Below are positions 26,390 through 35,480 of a stretch of 64,000 nt of DNA, piece after piece. The translations under genes and the position numbers were made by a program. The DNA is from DLKC01 sp002478885. GTDB lineage: Bacteria > Bacteroidota > Bacteroidia > Chitinophagales > Chitinophagaceae. The notes beneath the pieces were generated by a model. The model searched no databases, was not told the origin of the DNA, and saw only the letters and a program-made list of their open reading frames with translations. The DNA lies in assembly GCA_046329585.1 (NCBI GenBank), contig JAXLUI010000001.1, positions 3,224,001 through 3,288,000 on the forward strand, in the 5' to 3' direction. The number at the start of each line of letters is the position of its first letter. The first letter of the stretch is position 1.

Positions 26390-27046
26390 TCATAGCTTTA
26401 AGTCTTTTATTTTCCTCATCACAGCGCTTGTTATAGCATCGCAGTAAATGAGATTGAATTCAAAGATTTCCTGCCGGCTGTATGATTTTTCAATTTCCTT
26501 TCGCAGCAATGCTTTGGCGCGATTAAGTCGCACTTTTACATTGGTATCGCTTATGTTCAACGCTTCTGCAGTTTCAGCTATATTCAACCCGTTCATCTCT
26601 CTCATTGAAAACACGAGCCGGTAATCAATCGGCACATTTTGTAAAGCATTTTCAATCACAAAACCCAATTCCCTGTTCGCAACAGTTTTACCGGTGTCGA
26701 GATGCTGGTTATTGGAAAACATTGGAATTGATTTATCGTTTATTTCACCCGGCATTTCATTTTTATAAACTAGCCTTTGACGTTTTCTGAAGCAGTTGTG
26801 AAGCATTATTTTGATAATCCATGTTTTAAATGATGACCGGTTTTCGAATTTTGCAAGATTGGTATAAGCATCAATAAAAGTATCCTGCATCAGGTCCTGG
26901 GCATCTTCGTGGTTGTAGTTATAACACCTGGCGGTTTTATATAAATACGCATTATTGCGCCGGATCAGGATCTCGAACAATGCAAACTCTCCTTCCAGGA
27001 TTTTCTGTATAATTTCTTTATCGGTGTATTGATCAGATAAATTCAT
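26390..27046 (-). CDS. ECF-type RNA polymerase sigma factor
   Basis: 218 residues from ATG 27046. Sigma region 2 is seen in ALFEILIRRNNAYLYKTARC and EDAQDLMQDTFIDAYTNLAK. Region 4 is seen in LQNVPIDYRLVFSMREMNGL and AETAEALNISDTNVKVRLNR. A longer frame to 27103 would overlap the DoxX-like gene and is not preferred. It starts 13 bp after that gene on the same strand, so the two form an operon. The C-terminal extension (about 195-218) is unusual for a bare ECF factor. No anti-sigma gene is adjacent. Confidence 0.92.
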   Translation of the reverse strand: MNLSDQYTDKEIIQKILEGEFALFEILIRRNNAYLYKTARCYNYNHEDAQDLMQDTFIDAYTNLAKFENRSSFKTWIIKIMLHNCFRKRQRLVYKNEMPGEINDKSIPMFSNNQHLDTGKTVANRELGFVIENALQNVPIDYRLVFSMREMNGLNIAETAEALNISDTNVKVRLNRAKALLRKEIEKSYSRQEIFEFNLIYCDAITSAVMRKIKDLKL

Positions 27047-27059
27047 CCCGGATTTTTTA

Positions 27060-27443
27060 TTATGAAATAAATTTTGACATCCGTGCCATAGAATAGGCCC
27101 CAATGGCCATTACAAGATCCCGCACAGCTACATCCAGGTAAGTTCCTCCCGCCAGCAAACTAAATGCGATCAGTGTTAACCATGCTGCTACGATGTATCC
27201 GCCGATAGCAGGTTTTTTCAGTACGACCAGGCCGGCAATAATTTCTATTACACCAACGAGCATCATAAAGGTATGAGTTGAAAATGGCAGCAGGTGTACG
27301 ATGGCGGGATTTATATAATCCTCCCAACGAGTAAGCAGGTCGGTGAATTTATCGAGCCCTGCAACAATCGGTACCAGGCCGAAGGTTAATTTAAGCAGGT
27401 TAATAACTGGTTTTACCGGGTTATTTAAACTTAGCGTTTCCAT
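27060..27443 (-). CDS. DoxX-like small membrane protein
   Basis: 127 residues with four hydrophobic segments (about 15-30, 58-76, 82-99, 104-120). Runs such as FGLVPIVAGLDKFTDLLTRW and MMLVGVIEIIAGLVVL resemble the DoxX/DoxD superfamily. Function is not established; relatives are linked to redox stress and quinone chemistry. It is the first gene of a two-gene operon with an ECF sigma factor. Confidence 0.75.
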   Translation of the reverse strand: METLSLNNPVKPVINLLKLTFGLVPIVAGLDKFTDLLTRWEDYINPAIVHLLPFSTHTFMMLVGVIEIIAGLVVLKKPAIGGYIVAAWLTLIAFSLLAGGTYLDVAVRDLVMAIGAYSMARMSKFIS

Positions 27444-27575
27444 TGTATAGTTTTTAAGTGAGTATTACTATAACAGAGTAAGCGGGAAAGAAAAAGGTTA
27501 CAAAGAGCGGAGACTTTTTTAATATGTCCCGAAAATGAATCTGCAGAAAGCCTGCGTGATTAGAATACAGGGAGG

Positions 27576-27600
27576 TTTCGCGGCTTTGGAAGCCGCGAAA
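27576..27600. other. perfect 11-bp hairpin upstream of DoxX/sigma operon
   Basis: TTTCGCGGCTT and AAGCCGCGAAA are separated by TGG. No T-run follows in the minus direction, and only TCGTTCGTTTT follows in the plus direction, so it is a weak terminator candidate or a protein or RNA structure element. Confidence 0.5.
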
Positions 27601-27629
27601 TCGTTCGTTTTGTCGCTTATAAACTGGAC

Positions 27630-27686
27630 GTACACGAGTGCGACGCAACAGGTGATGCCAGCTGTACAAAAGCCGGGCACATAAAT
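27630..27686 (-). repeat. two-box intergenic element, copy 10
   Basis: GTACACGAGTGCGACGCAAC (palindrome 27639-27647), GATGCC, TGTAC, then GCCGGGCACATAAAT; distance 31 bp. A full-consensus copy in which GTAC of box B can pair with an interior GTAC. Confidence 0.92.
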
Positions 27687-27693
27687 GCAAATA

Positions 27694-27722
27694 AAAAAGC
27701 GACACAATGGTGCCGCTTTTGA
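27694..27722 (-). terminator. terminator of POT transporter gene
   Basis: AAAAGCGACAC (27695-27705) pairs with GTGCCGCTTTT (27710-27720), one mismatch, with A/T flanks. It lies just past the transporter stop on the minus strand. Confidence 0.7.
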
Positions 27723-27742
27723 AAAAATATTTACCGTAAGGC

Positions 27743-29407
27743 CTAATCGTTCATTTCACTTGCTTCTGCAACCACCTTGTTTAGTTTGTTGGTAAGCGGG
27801 AAGAGCAATAAACCGGCAATGAGTGCGGCAATAACGCTGATGCCAAAGAAGACTGCTTTGTTATCGAATTGATCCCAGAATCCGGCGAGTATGCCAGAAA
27901 TTTTGCCACCGAGCGAAGTCGTTAGGAACCAGCCGCCCATCATTAATGCAGTGAACCTTCTTGGGGCCACTTTAGAAACAAGTGATAAGCCAACAGGGCT
28001 CATAAACAATTCGCTGATGGTAAACACGCCATAACTTGAAATGATCCATGCACTCGAAACTTTGTTTTCATAAATATTGGTAGAAAGGCATGCAAGCACC
28101 ATAATAAGTGAGGATGAGCCTGCGATGATGGTTCCCCAGGCAAATTTTACTGGGGTATTGAGCTCTTTTTTTCTCGCTCGGAGCCAGCCAAAAAATCCGA
28201 CCACGATGGGAGTAAGCACGATGATCCAGAACGGGTTTACTGACTGGTAAATTTCTGTTGAGATAAGTTTCAGATCCTGTCCTTCAGGCGGCCATTGATC
28301 TTTTGGCAAATTTTGCAAGTAGGGGTCAGTGCCCATATGTGTAAGCACTTTTCCATCGGGGCCGGTCTGTGCCCTGAATTGTTTATCGAGCACAGCAACA
28401 TCGTGTTGTTGTGTATTTACGTTTTGTAAAAACCCAAAAGGCTTTAAAAAATTCTCTACAGCCGGTGGCGTTTCGCGGTTGGTATATGTGTCGGCCCAAA
28501 TGGTTAATGCTGTAGAGTTCTGGTTGTAAATGTTCCAGAATATGATAGCGACGCCAAAGATGGTAAGCAAGGTTCCGAGCCTGGCTTTATCAAAACCCTT
28601 AGCACGGTACCAAAGGCCGAAGTAGAAAATGATGATGGGAATACTTGCAAAAATGAATGCATCGTTGGAGTCGGAACCGATGAGGTTGCCAGGAATATTC
28701 CAGCCGATGATGCCCGCAAGGATAGCGGGTAAAAATACATACAAACCAATCTTGGAAATGGGCATGTCTTCTTTTTGTGGGGGCTTGATAATGTCGGCAT
28801 GCTTCACATCCTTTATACCAGTCGCGAACCAGATTAAACTCAAAACCATTCCCACGCCTGCAGCTGCAAATGCATAACCCCATGAATAGTTAATGCGGAG
28901 ATAGGCCGCTACAAAATTGCAAACAAATCCGCCGATATTGATGCCCATATAAAAGATGTTATAAGCCACGTCTTTCTTTGGCCTCAGGTCTTCCCTGTTG
29001 TAAATATTACCAAGTAACGTGCTGATATTGGGTTTAAAAAAACCGTTACCGATAACCACTGTGCCGAGAGCCGCAAACAATAATGTATTATTACCAGGGA
29101 TTGCCAGCATGAAATAGCCCAATGCCATTAAGGCACCTCCCAGGAAAATGGATTTTACATAGCCGAGATAACGGTCGGCGATAAGTCCGCCAATAAAAGG
29201 CGTGAGGTAAACCAGTGCCACATAGGACCCAACTATATCCACTCCTGTAGCGGTGTCCATTCCTTTGCCTCCGTTACTGGCAGTGTCTTTAAGATAAAGG
29301 AGCAGGATGCCGATCATGAGATAGTAGCCGAAACGTTCCCACATTTCGGTAAAGAACAAAACGTAAAGCCCTCGCGGGTGGCCCTTCCTGATGGCGGTTT
29401 GATTCAT
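27743..29407 (-). CDS. proton-coupled oligopeptide transporter (POT/PTR2 family)
   Basis: 554 residues, an MFS-type inner-membrane transporter for di- and tripeptides. The POT signature FFTEMWERFGYYLMIGIL begins near residue 18, and the second motif is seen in NIFYMGINIGGFVCNFVAAYL. A long polar insertion (about 320-385) separates helices, as in many Bacteroidota members. The C-terminal half retains FTISELFMSPVGLSLVSKVA. It is a single-gene unit with its own terminator, next to but not operonic with the sigma factor operon. Confidence 0.93.
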   Translation of the reverse strand: MNQTAIRKGHPRGLYVLFFTEMWERFGYYLMIGILLLYLKDTASNGGKGMDTATGVDIVGSYVALVYLTPFIGGLIADRYLGYVKSIFLGGALMALGYFMLAIPGNNTLLFAALGTVVIGNGFFKPNISTLLGNIYNREDLRPKKDVAYNIFYMGINIGGFVCNFVAAYLRINYSWGYAFAAAGVGMVLSLIWFATGIKDVKHADIIKPPQKEDMPISKIGLYVFLPAILAGIIGWNIPGNLIGSDSNDAFIFASIPIIIFYFGLWYRAKGFDKARLGTLLTIFGVAIIFWNIYNQNSTALTIWADTYTNRETPPAVENFLKPFGFLQNVNTQQHDVAVLDKQFRAQTGPDGKVLTHMGTDPYLQNLPKDQWPPEGQDLKLISTEIYQSVNPFWIIVLTPIVVGFFGWLRARKKELNTPVKFAWGTIIAGSSSLIMVLACLSTNIYENKVSSAWIISSYGVFTISELFMSPVGLSLVSKVAPRRFTALMMGGWFLTTSLGGKISGILAGFWDQFDNKAVFFGISVIAALIAGLLLFPLTNKLNKVVAEASEMND

Positions 29408-29537
29408 AAATGGCAGTTTAAATTATAGCAAGAACAATTTAGTGCGGGCAAAGTACAGAAAATAAGAAATACCCGGCATATTTATCAATACTGCTTTACT
29501 TTCGCGCATCTTAAATAACCATTAACAAGTGTAAAGG

Positions 29538-30821
29538 ATGAAAATACTGCTTCTTGGCTCTGGTGGCCGCGAACATGCACTCGCATGGAAAATAGCAAAG
29601 AGCAGCCATTGCTCCTGTTTGTTTATCGCACCCGGCAATGCGGGAACACAGCAGTGCGGAACCAACATAAATATCGGTGTGAATGATTTCGAAAGCCAGA
29701 AAAAGTTTTGCCTGGAAAATAATATCGAAATGGTGGTGGTAGGACCCGAAGAGCCGCTGGTAAAAGGCATATATGACTTTTATACAAGTGACGAAAGGCT
29801 GGGGAATATTATAGTGATCGGGCCTTCAGCCTATGGTGCTCAATTGGAGGGGAGCAAGGCATTCTCTAAAAAGTTTATGCAACGGCAAAACATCCCGACT
29901 GCAGCATACGCAGAATTCACCAGTGAAAACTTTGACGAAGGTAAAAAATATATTGCCGCGCACAGCCTGCCCGTGGTTTTAAAGGCCGATGGGCTAGCGG
30001 CCGGTAAAGGCGTTGTTATTGCAGCTACCCATGAAGATGCATTGAACTCTTTTGAAGAAATGATTTTGAAAAGGCAGTTTGGCGATGCAAGCAGCAAAGT
30101 GGTGATAGAACAATTTCTGGATGGTATAGAAACAAGTGTGTTTGTACTTACAGATGGGAAAGATTACAAAATAATTGGTCACGCTAAGGATTACAAGAGA
30201 GTGGGCGAAGGCGACACAGGCTTAAATACGGGCGGAATGGGTTGTGTAAGCCCGGTACCTTTTGTGGACGATGTTTTTATGGGCAAGGTTATCGGTAACA
30301 TTATTGAACCAACCATCAACGGCTTTGCAAAGGAAAACATCGTTTATAAAGGTTTTGTATTCTTTGGCCTTATAAAAGTCGGTGATGAACCTTACGTGAT
30401 CGAGTACAATTGTCGTATGGGTGATCCTGAGACGGAAGTGGTAATGCCAAGGTTGAAGAATGATATTGTTGACTTGTTTCTCGCAGTGCATAATAGTAGC
30501 CTTAACAGCATTGATGTGAGTTATGATGAAAGAGCTTGCGCAACTGTTGTGGCAGTCAGTGGCGGTTACCCGGGTGATTACTGCAAAGGCCTAGCTGTAG
30601 CGGGTTTGAAAGAACTGGCGACAACAGCAGAAACGATTGTTTTTCACGCTGGCACAAAACAATCGGGCAATGAAATTCTAACAAACGGTGGTCGCGTTTT
30701 TGCGGTAACCTCTTATGGCAATAATATCGGCGATGCTGTACGCAAATCAAAAACGGTGCTTGGGCAGTTTTATTTCGACGGCATGTATTTTAGAAAAGAT
30801 ATCGGTTACGAATTTGCATAA
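29538..30821 (+). CDS. purD: phosphoribosylamine-glycine ligase (GAR synthetase)
   Basis: 427 residues. It catalyses the second step of purine synthesis: phosphoribosylamine plus glycine plus ATP gives GAR. The N-domain begins MKILLLGSGGREHALAWKI. The ATP-grasp domain shows LKADGLAAGKGVVIA, TGLNTGGMG and EYNCRMGDPETEVVMPRL. Length is typical. It starts 130 bp from the divergent peptide transporter and is followed by a terminator; no other pur gene is in the window. Confidence 0.96.
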   Translation: MKILLLGSGGREHALAWKIAKSSHCSCLFIAPGNAGTQQCGTNINIGVNDFESQKKFCLENNIEMVVVGPEEPLVKGIYDFYTSDERLGNIIVIGPSAYGAQLEGSKAFSKKFMQRQNIPTAAYAEFTSENFDEGKKYIAAHSLPVVLKADGLAAGKGVVIAATHEDALNSFEEMILKRQFGDASSKVVIEQFLDGIETSVFVLTDGKDYKIIGHAKDYKRVGEGDTGLNTGGMGCVSPVPFVDDVFMGKVIGNIIEPTINGFAKENIVYKGFVFFGLIKVGDEPYVIEYNCRMGDPETEVVMPRLKNDIVDLFLAVHNSSLNSIDVSYDERACATVVAVSGGYPGDYCKGLAVAGLKELATTAETIVFHAGTKQSGNEILTNGGRVFAVTSYGNNIGDAVRKSKTVLGQFYFDGMYFRKDIGYEFA

Positions 30822-30830
30822 ACGCTGTTT

Positions 30831-30872
30831 CGGTAGTTATATAAGCGCTTATATTACCGGCACCTTTTTTTT
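30831..30872 (+). terminator. terminator of purD
   Basis: CGGTA (30831-30835) pairs with TACCG (30855-30859) around a perfect 16-bp palindrome ATATAAGCGCTTATAT, followed by GCACC and an 8-base T-run. Confidence 0.75.
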
Positions 30873-30904
30873 AATTGAGCTTTGCTTGCGTCGCACCTTT
30901 CAGC
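30865..30904 (+). repeat. two-box intergenic element, copy 11a (truncated)
   Basis: A T8 tract and CTTGCGTCGCACCTTTCAGC (palindrome 30887-30895). The CCGGC box sits before the T-tract instead of after it, so this copy is shortened or rearranged. Confidence 0.65.
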
Positions 30905-30970
30905 TGCTGTAGCCCTGTTTAGCTGGCTTATGCTTGCGGAAAATTGCTTAATTGATAACGTCCAGATGAA

Positions 30971-31020
30971 CGGAGCGTCGCAAGAAATGATGCCACAGGT
31001 CAGGGACGTTGGTAACCAAA
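30971..31020 (-). repeat. two-box intergenic element, copy 11b (degenerate)
   Basis: AGCGTCGCAAG (30974-30982), then GATGCCAC and GGTAACCAAAA. The GTAC end is lost. It is the right half of the pair with 30865-30904. Confidence 0.55.
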
Positions 31021-31451
31021 AGCAGTATGCACCAACATTTATTTTAAAGAACTGTGAAAGTTTTTAAACCCGGTAATTTTTATAAAAAAGTTTTCAAAGT
31101 CATGGTTTGTTCGTTTACCTTACAAGGGAATTGATAAAGCATAAAAACGCCAACCTTCAGCAATAATTCAACAGAACCAATCAAAAACAGTTGTCGCACT
31201 TTTGTGCAAAATGTAAGGAGTAACAAATTTCAGGCATTGTGTTTGCTTGGTTTGGCCGGTATTTTTCTTTTCTGAATTATGATTTTATGCCCTAATGGCA
31301 AAATAAAATTTTGCCCTTATTTTACGGTTGGCTGTTAATTCGGCGGAAGTGGTTTAAAAATGTGCGATTTGTGCTTTGTTAATTCGGTTTATTTACATGA
31401 ATTTTGCCGCATTCAAAAAAACAATTTAAAAAAAGTGGAGTCTTTGATATA

Positions 31452-32477
31452 ATGGGAATTTTTAATTTTTTTACTCAAGAGATTGCAATGGACCTGGGTA
31501 CTGCCAATACCCTCATCATACATAACGAAGAGATTGTAGTGAATGAGCCATCTATTGTGGCGCTTAACAGGAATAACCTTAAAGAAGTTTTGGCTGTGGG
31601 TAAACGTGCATTGATGATGCACGAAAAGACCCATGAAAGCATACGCACTATACGCCCGCTGAAGGATGGCGTTATTGCTGATTTTAACGCGGCAGAGCTG
31701 ATGATAAGGGAGATGATCAAAATGATCTATCCTAAAAAGCCATTGTTTCCTCCGAGCTGGAGAATGATGATCTGTATCCCTTCCTCCATAACCGAAGTTG
31801 AAAAGCGCGCCGTGCGTGACAGCGCCGAACAGGCTGGTGCTAAAGAAGTTTACCTGATACATGAGCCGATGGCCGCTGCGCTTGGTATCGGTATAGATGT
31901 GGAAGAGCCGGTTGGAAATATGATTATCGATATTGGTGGTGGGACAACCGGCATTACAGTGATAGCGCTTGCCGGTATTGTTTGTGATCAGAGTATTCGT
32001 ATAGCCGGGGATGAGTTTACTGCCGATATTATGGAAGCGTTACGCCGGTATCACAGTTTACTTATCGGAGAAAGAACAGCGGAGCAGATAAAAATACAGA
32101 TTGGCGCGGCCACAAAAGACCTGGAGACCGTACCGGACGACTTACCCGTAAACGGCAGGGATCTGGTAACGGGTATTCCTAAACAAATTATGGTAAGCTA
32201 TCAGGAAATTGCTGAGGCTTTGGATAAGTCCATCTTTAAAATTGAAGAAGCAATCCTTAAAGCCCTGGAAACTACACCGCCTGAGCTTGCTGCAGATATT
32301 TATCGCAGAGGTTTGTATTTAACAGGTGGAGGAGCACTGCTACGCGGCCTCGACAAGCGTCTGAGCCAGAAAATCAAATTGCCTGTTCATATTGCCGACG
32401 ATCCACTGAAGAGTGTAGTTCGCGGTACCGGCCTGGCGCTGAAAAACTACCAGCGTTATCCTTTTGTAATGAGATAA
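31452..32477 (+). CDS. mreB: rod shape-determining protein MreB (actin homologue)
   Basis: 341 residues from ATG 31452 (GIFNFFTQEIAMDLGTANTL). It polymerises under the inner membrane and organises the elongation machinery. Nucleotide-binding motifs are DLGTANT (phosphate 1), DIGGGTTG (phosphate 2) and LTGGGALLRG (adenosine). The frame is open 16 codons upstream, but the family start is MGIFNFF. First gene of mreBCD; mreC follows after 62 bp. Confidence 0.97.
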   Translation: MGIFNFFTQEIAMDLGTANTLIIHNEEIVVNEPSIVALNRNNLKEVLAVGKRALMMHEKTHESIRTIRPLKDGVIADFNAAELMIREMIKMIYPKKPLFPPSWRMMICIPSSITEVEKRAVRDSAEQAGAKEVYLIHEPMAAALGIGIDVEEPVGNMIIDIGGGTTGITVIALAGIVCDQSIRIAGDEFTADIMEALRRYHSLLIGERTAEQIKIQIGAATKDLETVPDDLPVNGRDLVTGIPKQIMVSYQEIAEALDKSIFKIEEAILKALETTPPELAADIYRRGLYLTGGGALLRGLDKRLSQKIKLPVHIADDPLKSVVRGTGLALKNYQRYPFVMR

Positions 32478-32539
32478 TAAAGTTTCCCGGCAACCGGTTT
32501 GTTTTACCGGTTTACGGTAACCTGTAACCGGCAACTATA

Positions 32540-33394
32540 GTGCGCAACATTTTTCTGTTCATAAGACGTTTTTTTAACCTTCTCCTCTTTTTCGTGCTCG
32601 AGGGAGTGGCAATCTATTTCCTGGTAACCTATAATAAGTCGCAGCAGGCTGTTTTTGCCGGTGTTGCCAATGAGGTAACCGGGAAAATCAGTGAACAGTA
32701 TAATACTATCGAATATTATTTTCATCTTAAGCAAACCAATGAGGCGCTAGCCTCAGAAAATGCCAGGTTGCATAACCAACTTGCTTCCAGTTTTGAAAAT
32801 CCGGACACCGGTTTTACTGTTAAGATCGACTCAACGAAAATTGATACTGTAGGAAAAGTGCGCAAATACAGGTTCCTCGAGGCGAAAGTGGTAAACAATT
32901 CCGTTTCTGATGAAAACAACTACATCACCATACATCGCGGCGCATTGCAGGGCGTGAATGAAAACATGGCCGTAATAGGTCCCGATGGAATTGTAGGTAA
33001 AATCATTTCTGTCAGTAACAACTTCAGCCTTGCCATGAGCCTTTTAAATCGCAAGAGCAAAGTTAGCGCAATGCTGCAACGTGGTTTTTATTCCGGCGAC
33101 CTGGAATGGGATGGCAGCAATCCTTCTTATCTTACGCTGAGGAAAATACCAAAAAGCGCCCAGGTTAAAAAGGGAGATACAGTGCTTACAAGTAATATTT
33201 CGGCCAGGCTCAGTTTTCCACCGGGGCTGATGGTTGGGACCGTGGCAGAGATAAGTGCAGACCAGGCCAGCAACTATTACAACCTTAAGATAAAAACCGC
33301 GACCAATTTTTACAGCCTTCAGTATGTATATCTCACAGAAAATCTTTTGCTCGAAGAACAGTTAAAGCTTGAACAAAAAACTCCGAAAGATTAA
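32540..33394 (+). CDS. mreC: rod shape-determining protein MreC
   Basis: 284 residues from a GTG start. One N-terminal transmembrane helix (about 8-27) is followed by a coiled-coil stretch (about 55-80) and the periplasmic beta-domain (ITIHRGALQGVNENMAVIGP, VGKIISVSNNFSLAMSLLNR). It bridges MreB/MreD and the penicillin-binding protein. Its stop overlaps the mreD start by one base (TAATG). Confidence 0.93.
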   Translation: MRNIFLFIRRFFNLLLFFVLEGVAIYFLVTYNKSQQAVFAGVANEVTGKISEQYNTIEYYFHLKQTNEALASENARLHNQLASSFENPDTGFTVKIDSTKIDTVGKVRKYRFLEAKVVNNSVSDENNYITIHRGALQGVNENMAVIGPDGIVGKIISVSNNFSLAMSLLNRKSKVSAMLQRGFYSGDLEWDGSNPSYLTLRKIPKSAQVKKGDTVLTSNISARLSFPPGLMVGTVAEISADQASNYYNLKIKTATNFYSLQYVYLTENLLLEEQLKLEQKTPKD

Positions 33395-33927
33395 TGAGCA
33401 ACCTGCTTAAAAATATTGTCCGTTTTATTGTTTTTATTCTTGTACAGGCTTATGTACTCGACAAAGTGGCGCCACTACATCAGTTTGTAAAACCTATACT
33501 CTATTTTCTCTTTATTTTGTGGCTCCCCTTTAGTATAAACAGAAGCTGGCAAATGATCATCGCTTTCGTTTTTGGTATGTGCATGGATTATTTCACCGGA
33601 ACGCCGGGCCTGCATGCAATACCCTGCGTGCTGATTGCCTATCTGCGACCGTTTTTATTGAATATCTTAATGCCCCAGGAAAAAACCGAAGTAAGTTATG
33701 CCGAGCCTGGTATCAAAAGTCTTGGATGGATGCCTTACGCGGTTTATGTACTTATTCTCACTTTCGTTCATCATGCTTGCCTTGTATTTATCGAATGGAT
33801 GCAGTTCGGCGATTTCTTATATTTCATAGGAAAGGTCAGCGCTTCAATGGCCGTGAGCCTGCTGCTTATTTTTGTGACGGAATTGCTGTTCTCCCGCAAG
33901 GGCAAGTACAGAACCAATAAAGCCTGA
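33394..33927 (+). CDS. mreD: rod shape-determining protein MreD
   Basis: 177 residues with about five hydrophobic segments, the expected MreD size and topology (NIVRFIVFILVQAYVLDKVA, GMCMDYFTGTPGLHAIPCVL). An inner-membrane partner of MreC. Translationally coupled to mreC by a one-base overlap. In many Bacteroidota mrdA follows directly; here a repeat pair and several unrelated genes come next. Confidence 0.9.
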   Translation: MSNLLKNIVRFIVFILVQAYVLDKVAPLHQFVKPILYFLFILWLPFSINRSWQMIIAFVFGMCMDYFTGTPGLHAIPCVLIAYLRPFLLNILMPQEKTEVSYAEPGIKSLGWMPYAVYVLILTFVHHACLVFIEWMQFGDFLYFIGKVSASMAVSLLLIFVTELLFSRKGKYRTNKA

Positions 33928-33944
33928 TTCTTTTGGCCTAGAAA

Positions 33945-34000
33945 TTTTTTGAACCAGCTTCACTTCAAGTGGCATCGTCCCTTGTGTCACTCACTTGTAC
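33945..34000 (+). repeat. two-box intergenic element, copy 13a (TGTGTCACT variant)
   Basis: TTTTTTGAACCAGC, GGCATC, then CTTGTGTCACTCACTTGTAC (variant palindrome 33983-33991). It begins 18 bp after the mreD stop and is the left half of an inverted pair. Confidence 0.88.
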
Positions 34001-34080
34001 TGCAGTATGTGATTGAGCCCTGACAGCCGCCCCGGCAACATTAGATATAGGCATAACTAACTGCTGAAGGCTATTCGTCA

Positions 34081-34138
34081 GTACAAGAGTGCGACGCAAC
34101 GAATGCCCGATTACAGCACTACTGCCGGGTTCACAATA
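34081..34138 (-). repeat. two-box intergenic element, copy 13b
   Basis: GTACAAGAGTGCGACGCAAC (palindrome 34090-34098, standard form), then GCCGGGTTCACAATAA; distance 32 bp. It pairs with a variant-type left half, so the two halves of a pair need not match. Confidence 0.9.
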
Positions 34139-34174
34139 ATTCTTATCGGAATAATATCTTTGAAAAAAAATGCC

Positions 34175-34639
34175 ATGAACTTTGCCAAAGAAACATTTCT
34201 GCGAAACGAGTTTATTCCCTTGATGCGGACGCTTCAACCGGTTGCACACAGACGCTGGGGAGTAATGAACCCTCAACAAATGGTGGAGCATTTCTCCGAA
34301 ACCATGCGAATGGCAAATGGACGGCTCGTGTTGCCAATATACACCAGCGACGACGATTTGAAAAAGATGCGCATGTTTATGTTGAGTGAGCGGCCTTTCA
34401 GGGAGAACACCAAAAACCCGATTATGGGAGAGGTGCCTGAGCCTGTTAAACTGGAATCACTCGCGGCAGCTGTTGATGAACTGGAAAATGAGTTGGATAT
34501 TTTTTTTGAGACATTCTCAGCCAATCCTGACCAACTTACCGTTAATCCGATTTTTGGATACTTGAGTTTTGCTGAAAACGTACACCTGTTGCATAAGCAT
34601 GCCATGCATCATCTTAAGCAATTCAGCATTATAGACTGA
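34175..34639 (+). CDS. DinB-like / DUF1569-type protein
   Basis: 154 residues from ATG 34175; the frame extends into the repeat pair upstream, which is unlikely to be coding. Helical, with HRRWGVMNPQQMVEHFSETM near the N-terminus and ENVHLLHKHAMHHLKQFSII at the end. This His spacing resembles the DinB_2/DUF1569 four-helix metal-binding fold. Function is unknown. Its stop lies 1 bp from that of the convergent L,D-transpeptidase. Confidence 0.75.
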   Translation: MNFAKETFLRNEFIPLMRTLQPVAHRRWGVMNPQQMVEHFSETMRMANGRLVLPIYTSDDDLKKMRMFMLSERPFRENTKNPIMGEVPEPVKLESLAAAVDELENELDIFFETFSANPDQLTVNPIFGYLSFAENVHLLHKHAMHHLKQFSIID

Positions 34640-34640
34640 T

Positions 34641-35480
34641 TTATTTCGTTGCTAAATTATCCGTTGAAGGTTGCAGGCCAGGTGCAACACTAAATTGTGG
34701 TGCAGCGGCCGGCGTTAAGGGGCTTACCTGCCAGTTAAAACGGGCGTTTAATATTTTGGAAGTGGAGGTGTAGAATTTGTCGTTAGCGTACATGAATATG
34801 CAGCTGCCTTCTTTTATGGCGTCAATAATTTTTTTGTGCAGCTCATACGGTATAGCAGGGCATCCATAACTTCTGCCGATTGAATTGCCTTCGTCGGCCC
34901 TTTGTTCATTTACGTAAAAACTGCCATGCATTACAATATTCCTGCTTTTTACTTTATCGTTAAAGCCTTTTTCCATCCCATCGAGTTGCAGACTGTAACC
35001 GGCCTTTCCGCGGTAAGTGTCGCCCGTTATAGCAAAACCCAATGAGCTCTTATGCGTTTCGGGCCTGTTAGAAAAACTGGTTGCATATTCACCGCCTGAA
35101 TTTTTGCCATGCGAAACATAAGTGTTGAACAAAACTTTGTACTGGCTCATATCGATCACATACAAGCGTTTGTTGCGGCTGCTTTGTGAATAATCGCATA
35201 TAGTGAGTAAAGATTGGTTACCAAGCCTGTTCTGGCTTAAAAGGTATTTGTATCCTTTGCATGCGTAAAAGAAAACATTTTTGTTCAGGCCGAATGAATC
35301 AAGATTCATGGTAGTGTAGGCTGAATCTATCCATTTTGCTACCTCAGGGCTTTCGTCGGAAGCCGAGGGCAAAAGCGAAGGAAATTTCTTATCATCATTA
35401 TTGAAAGACTCGCCTGCCGGGGCCATAGATGTTAAACCACAAAAGCAGACCGTACAAATAAACAATATTCTCTTCATCAC
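34641..35480 (-). CDS. murein L,D-transpeptidase family protein (YkuD_2 type), exported
   Basis: 279 residues with a signal peptide (RILFICTVCFCGLTSMAPAG). The catalytic region has H185 in NIVMHGSFYV and C207 in GRSYGCPAIP, the His/Cys layout of the YkuD_2 family. Upstream, LYVIDMSQYKVLFNTYVSHG matches the first strand pair of the L,D-transpeptidase domain. It probably forms 3-3 cross-links or attaches proteins to murein; activity is inferred from the motif. The position between the two halves of the rod-shape gene set is notable. Confidence 0.9.
   Translation of the reverse strand: MMKRILFICTVCFCGLTSMAPAGESFNNDDKKFPSLLPSASDESPEVAKWIDSAYTTMNLDSFGLNKNVFFYACKGYKYLLSQNRLGNQSLLTICDYSQSSRNKRLYVIDMSQYKVLFNTYVSHGKNSGGEYATSFSNRPETHKSSLGFAITGDTYRGKAGYSLQLDGMEKGFNDKVKSRNIVMHGSFYVNEQRADEGNSIGRSYGCPAIPYELHKKIIDAIKEGSCIFMYANDKFYTSTSKILNARFNWQVSPLTPAAAPQFSVAPGLQPSTDNLATK

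Larger units (their letters stand above)
30822..31451. other. 630-bp gap between purD and mreB
   Basis: It holds the purD terminator (30831-30872), a degenerate inverted pair of two-box elements (30865-31020) and about 400 bp of AT-rich mreB upstream DNA. TTGTCGCACTTTTGTGC at 31191 resembles box B with two bases lost, but no box A is present. No gene is evident. Confidence 0.55.

Noticed and set aside
28558..28564. GCGACGC inside the POT transporter gene
   Set aside because: It lies within a conserved coding region with no box A; chance occurrence.
31191..31210. TTGTCGCACTTTTGTGC resembles box B with two bases missing
   Set aside because: The palindrome is lost and there is no box A at the right distance.
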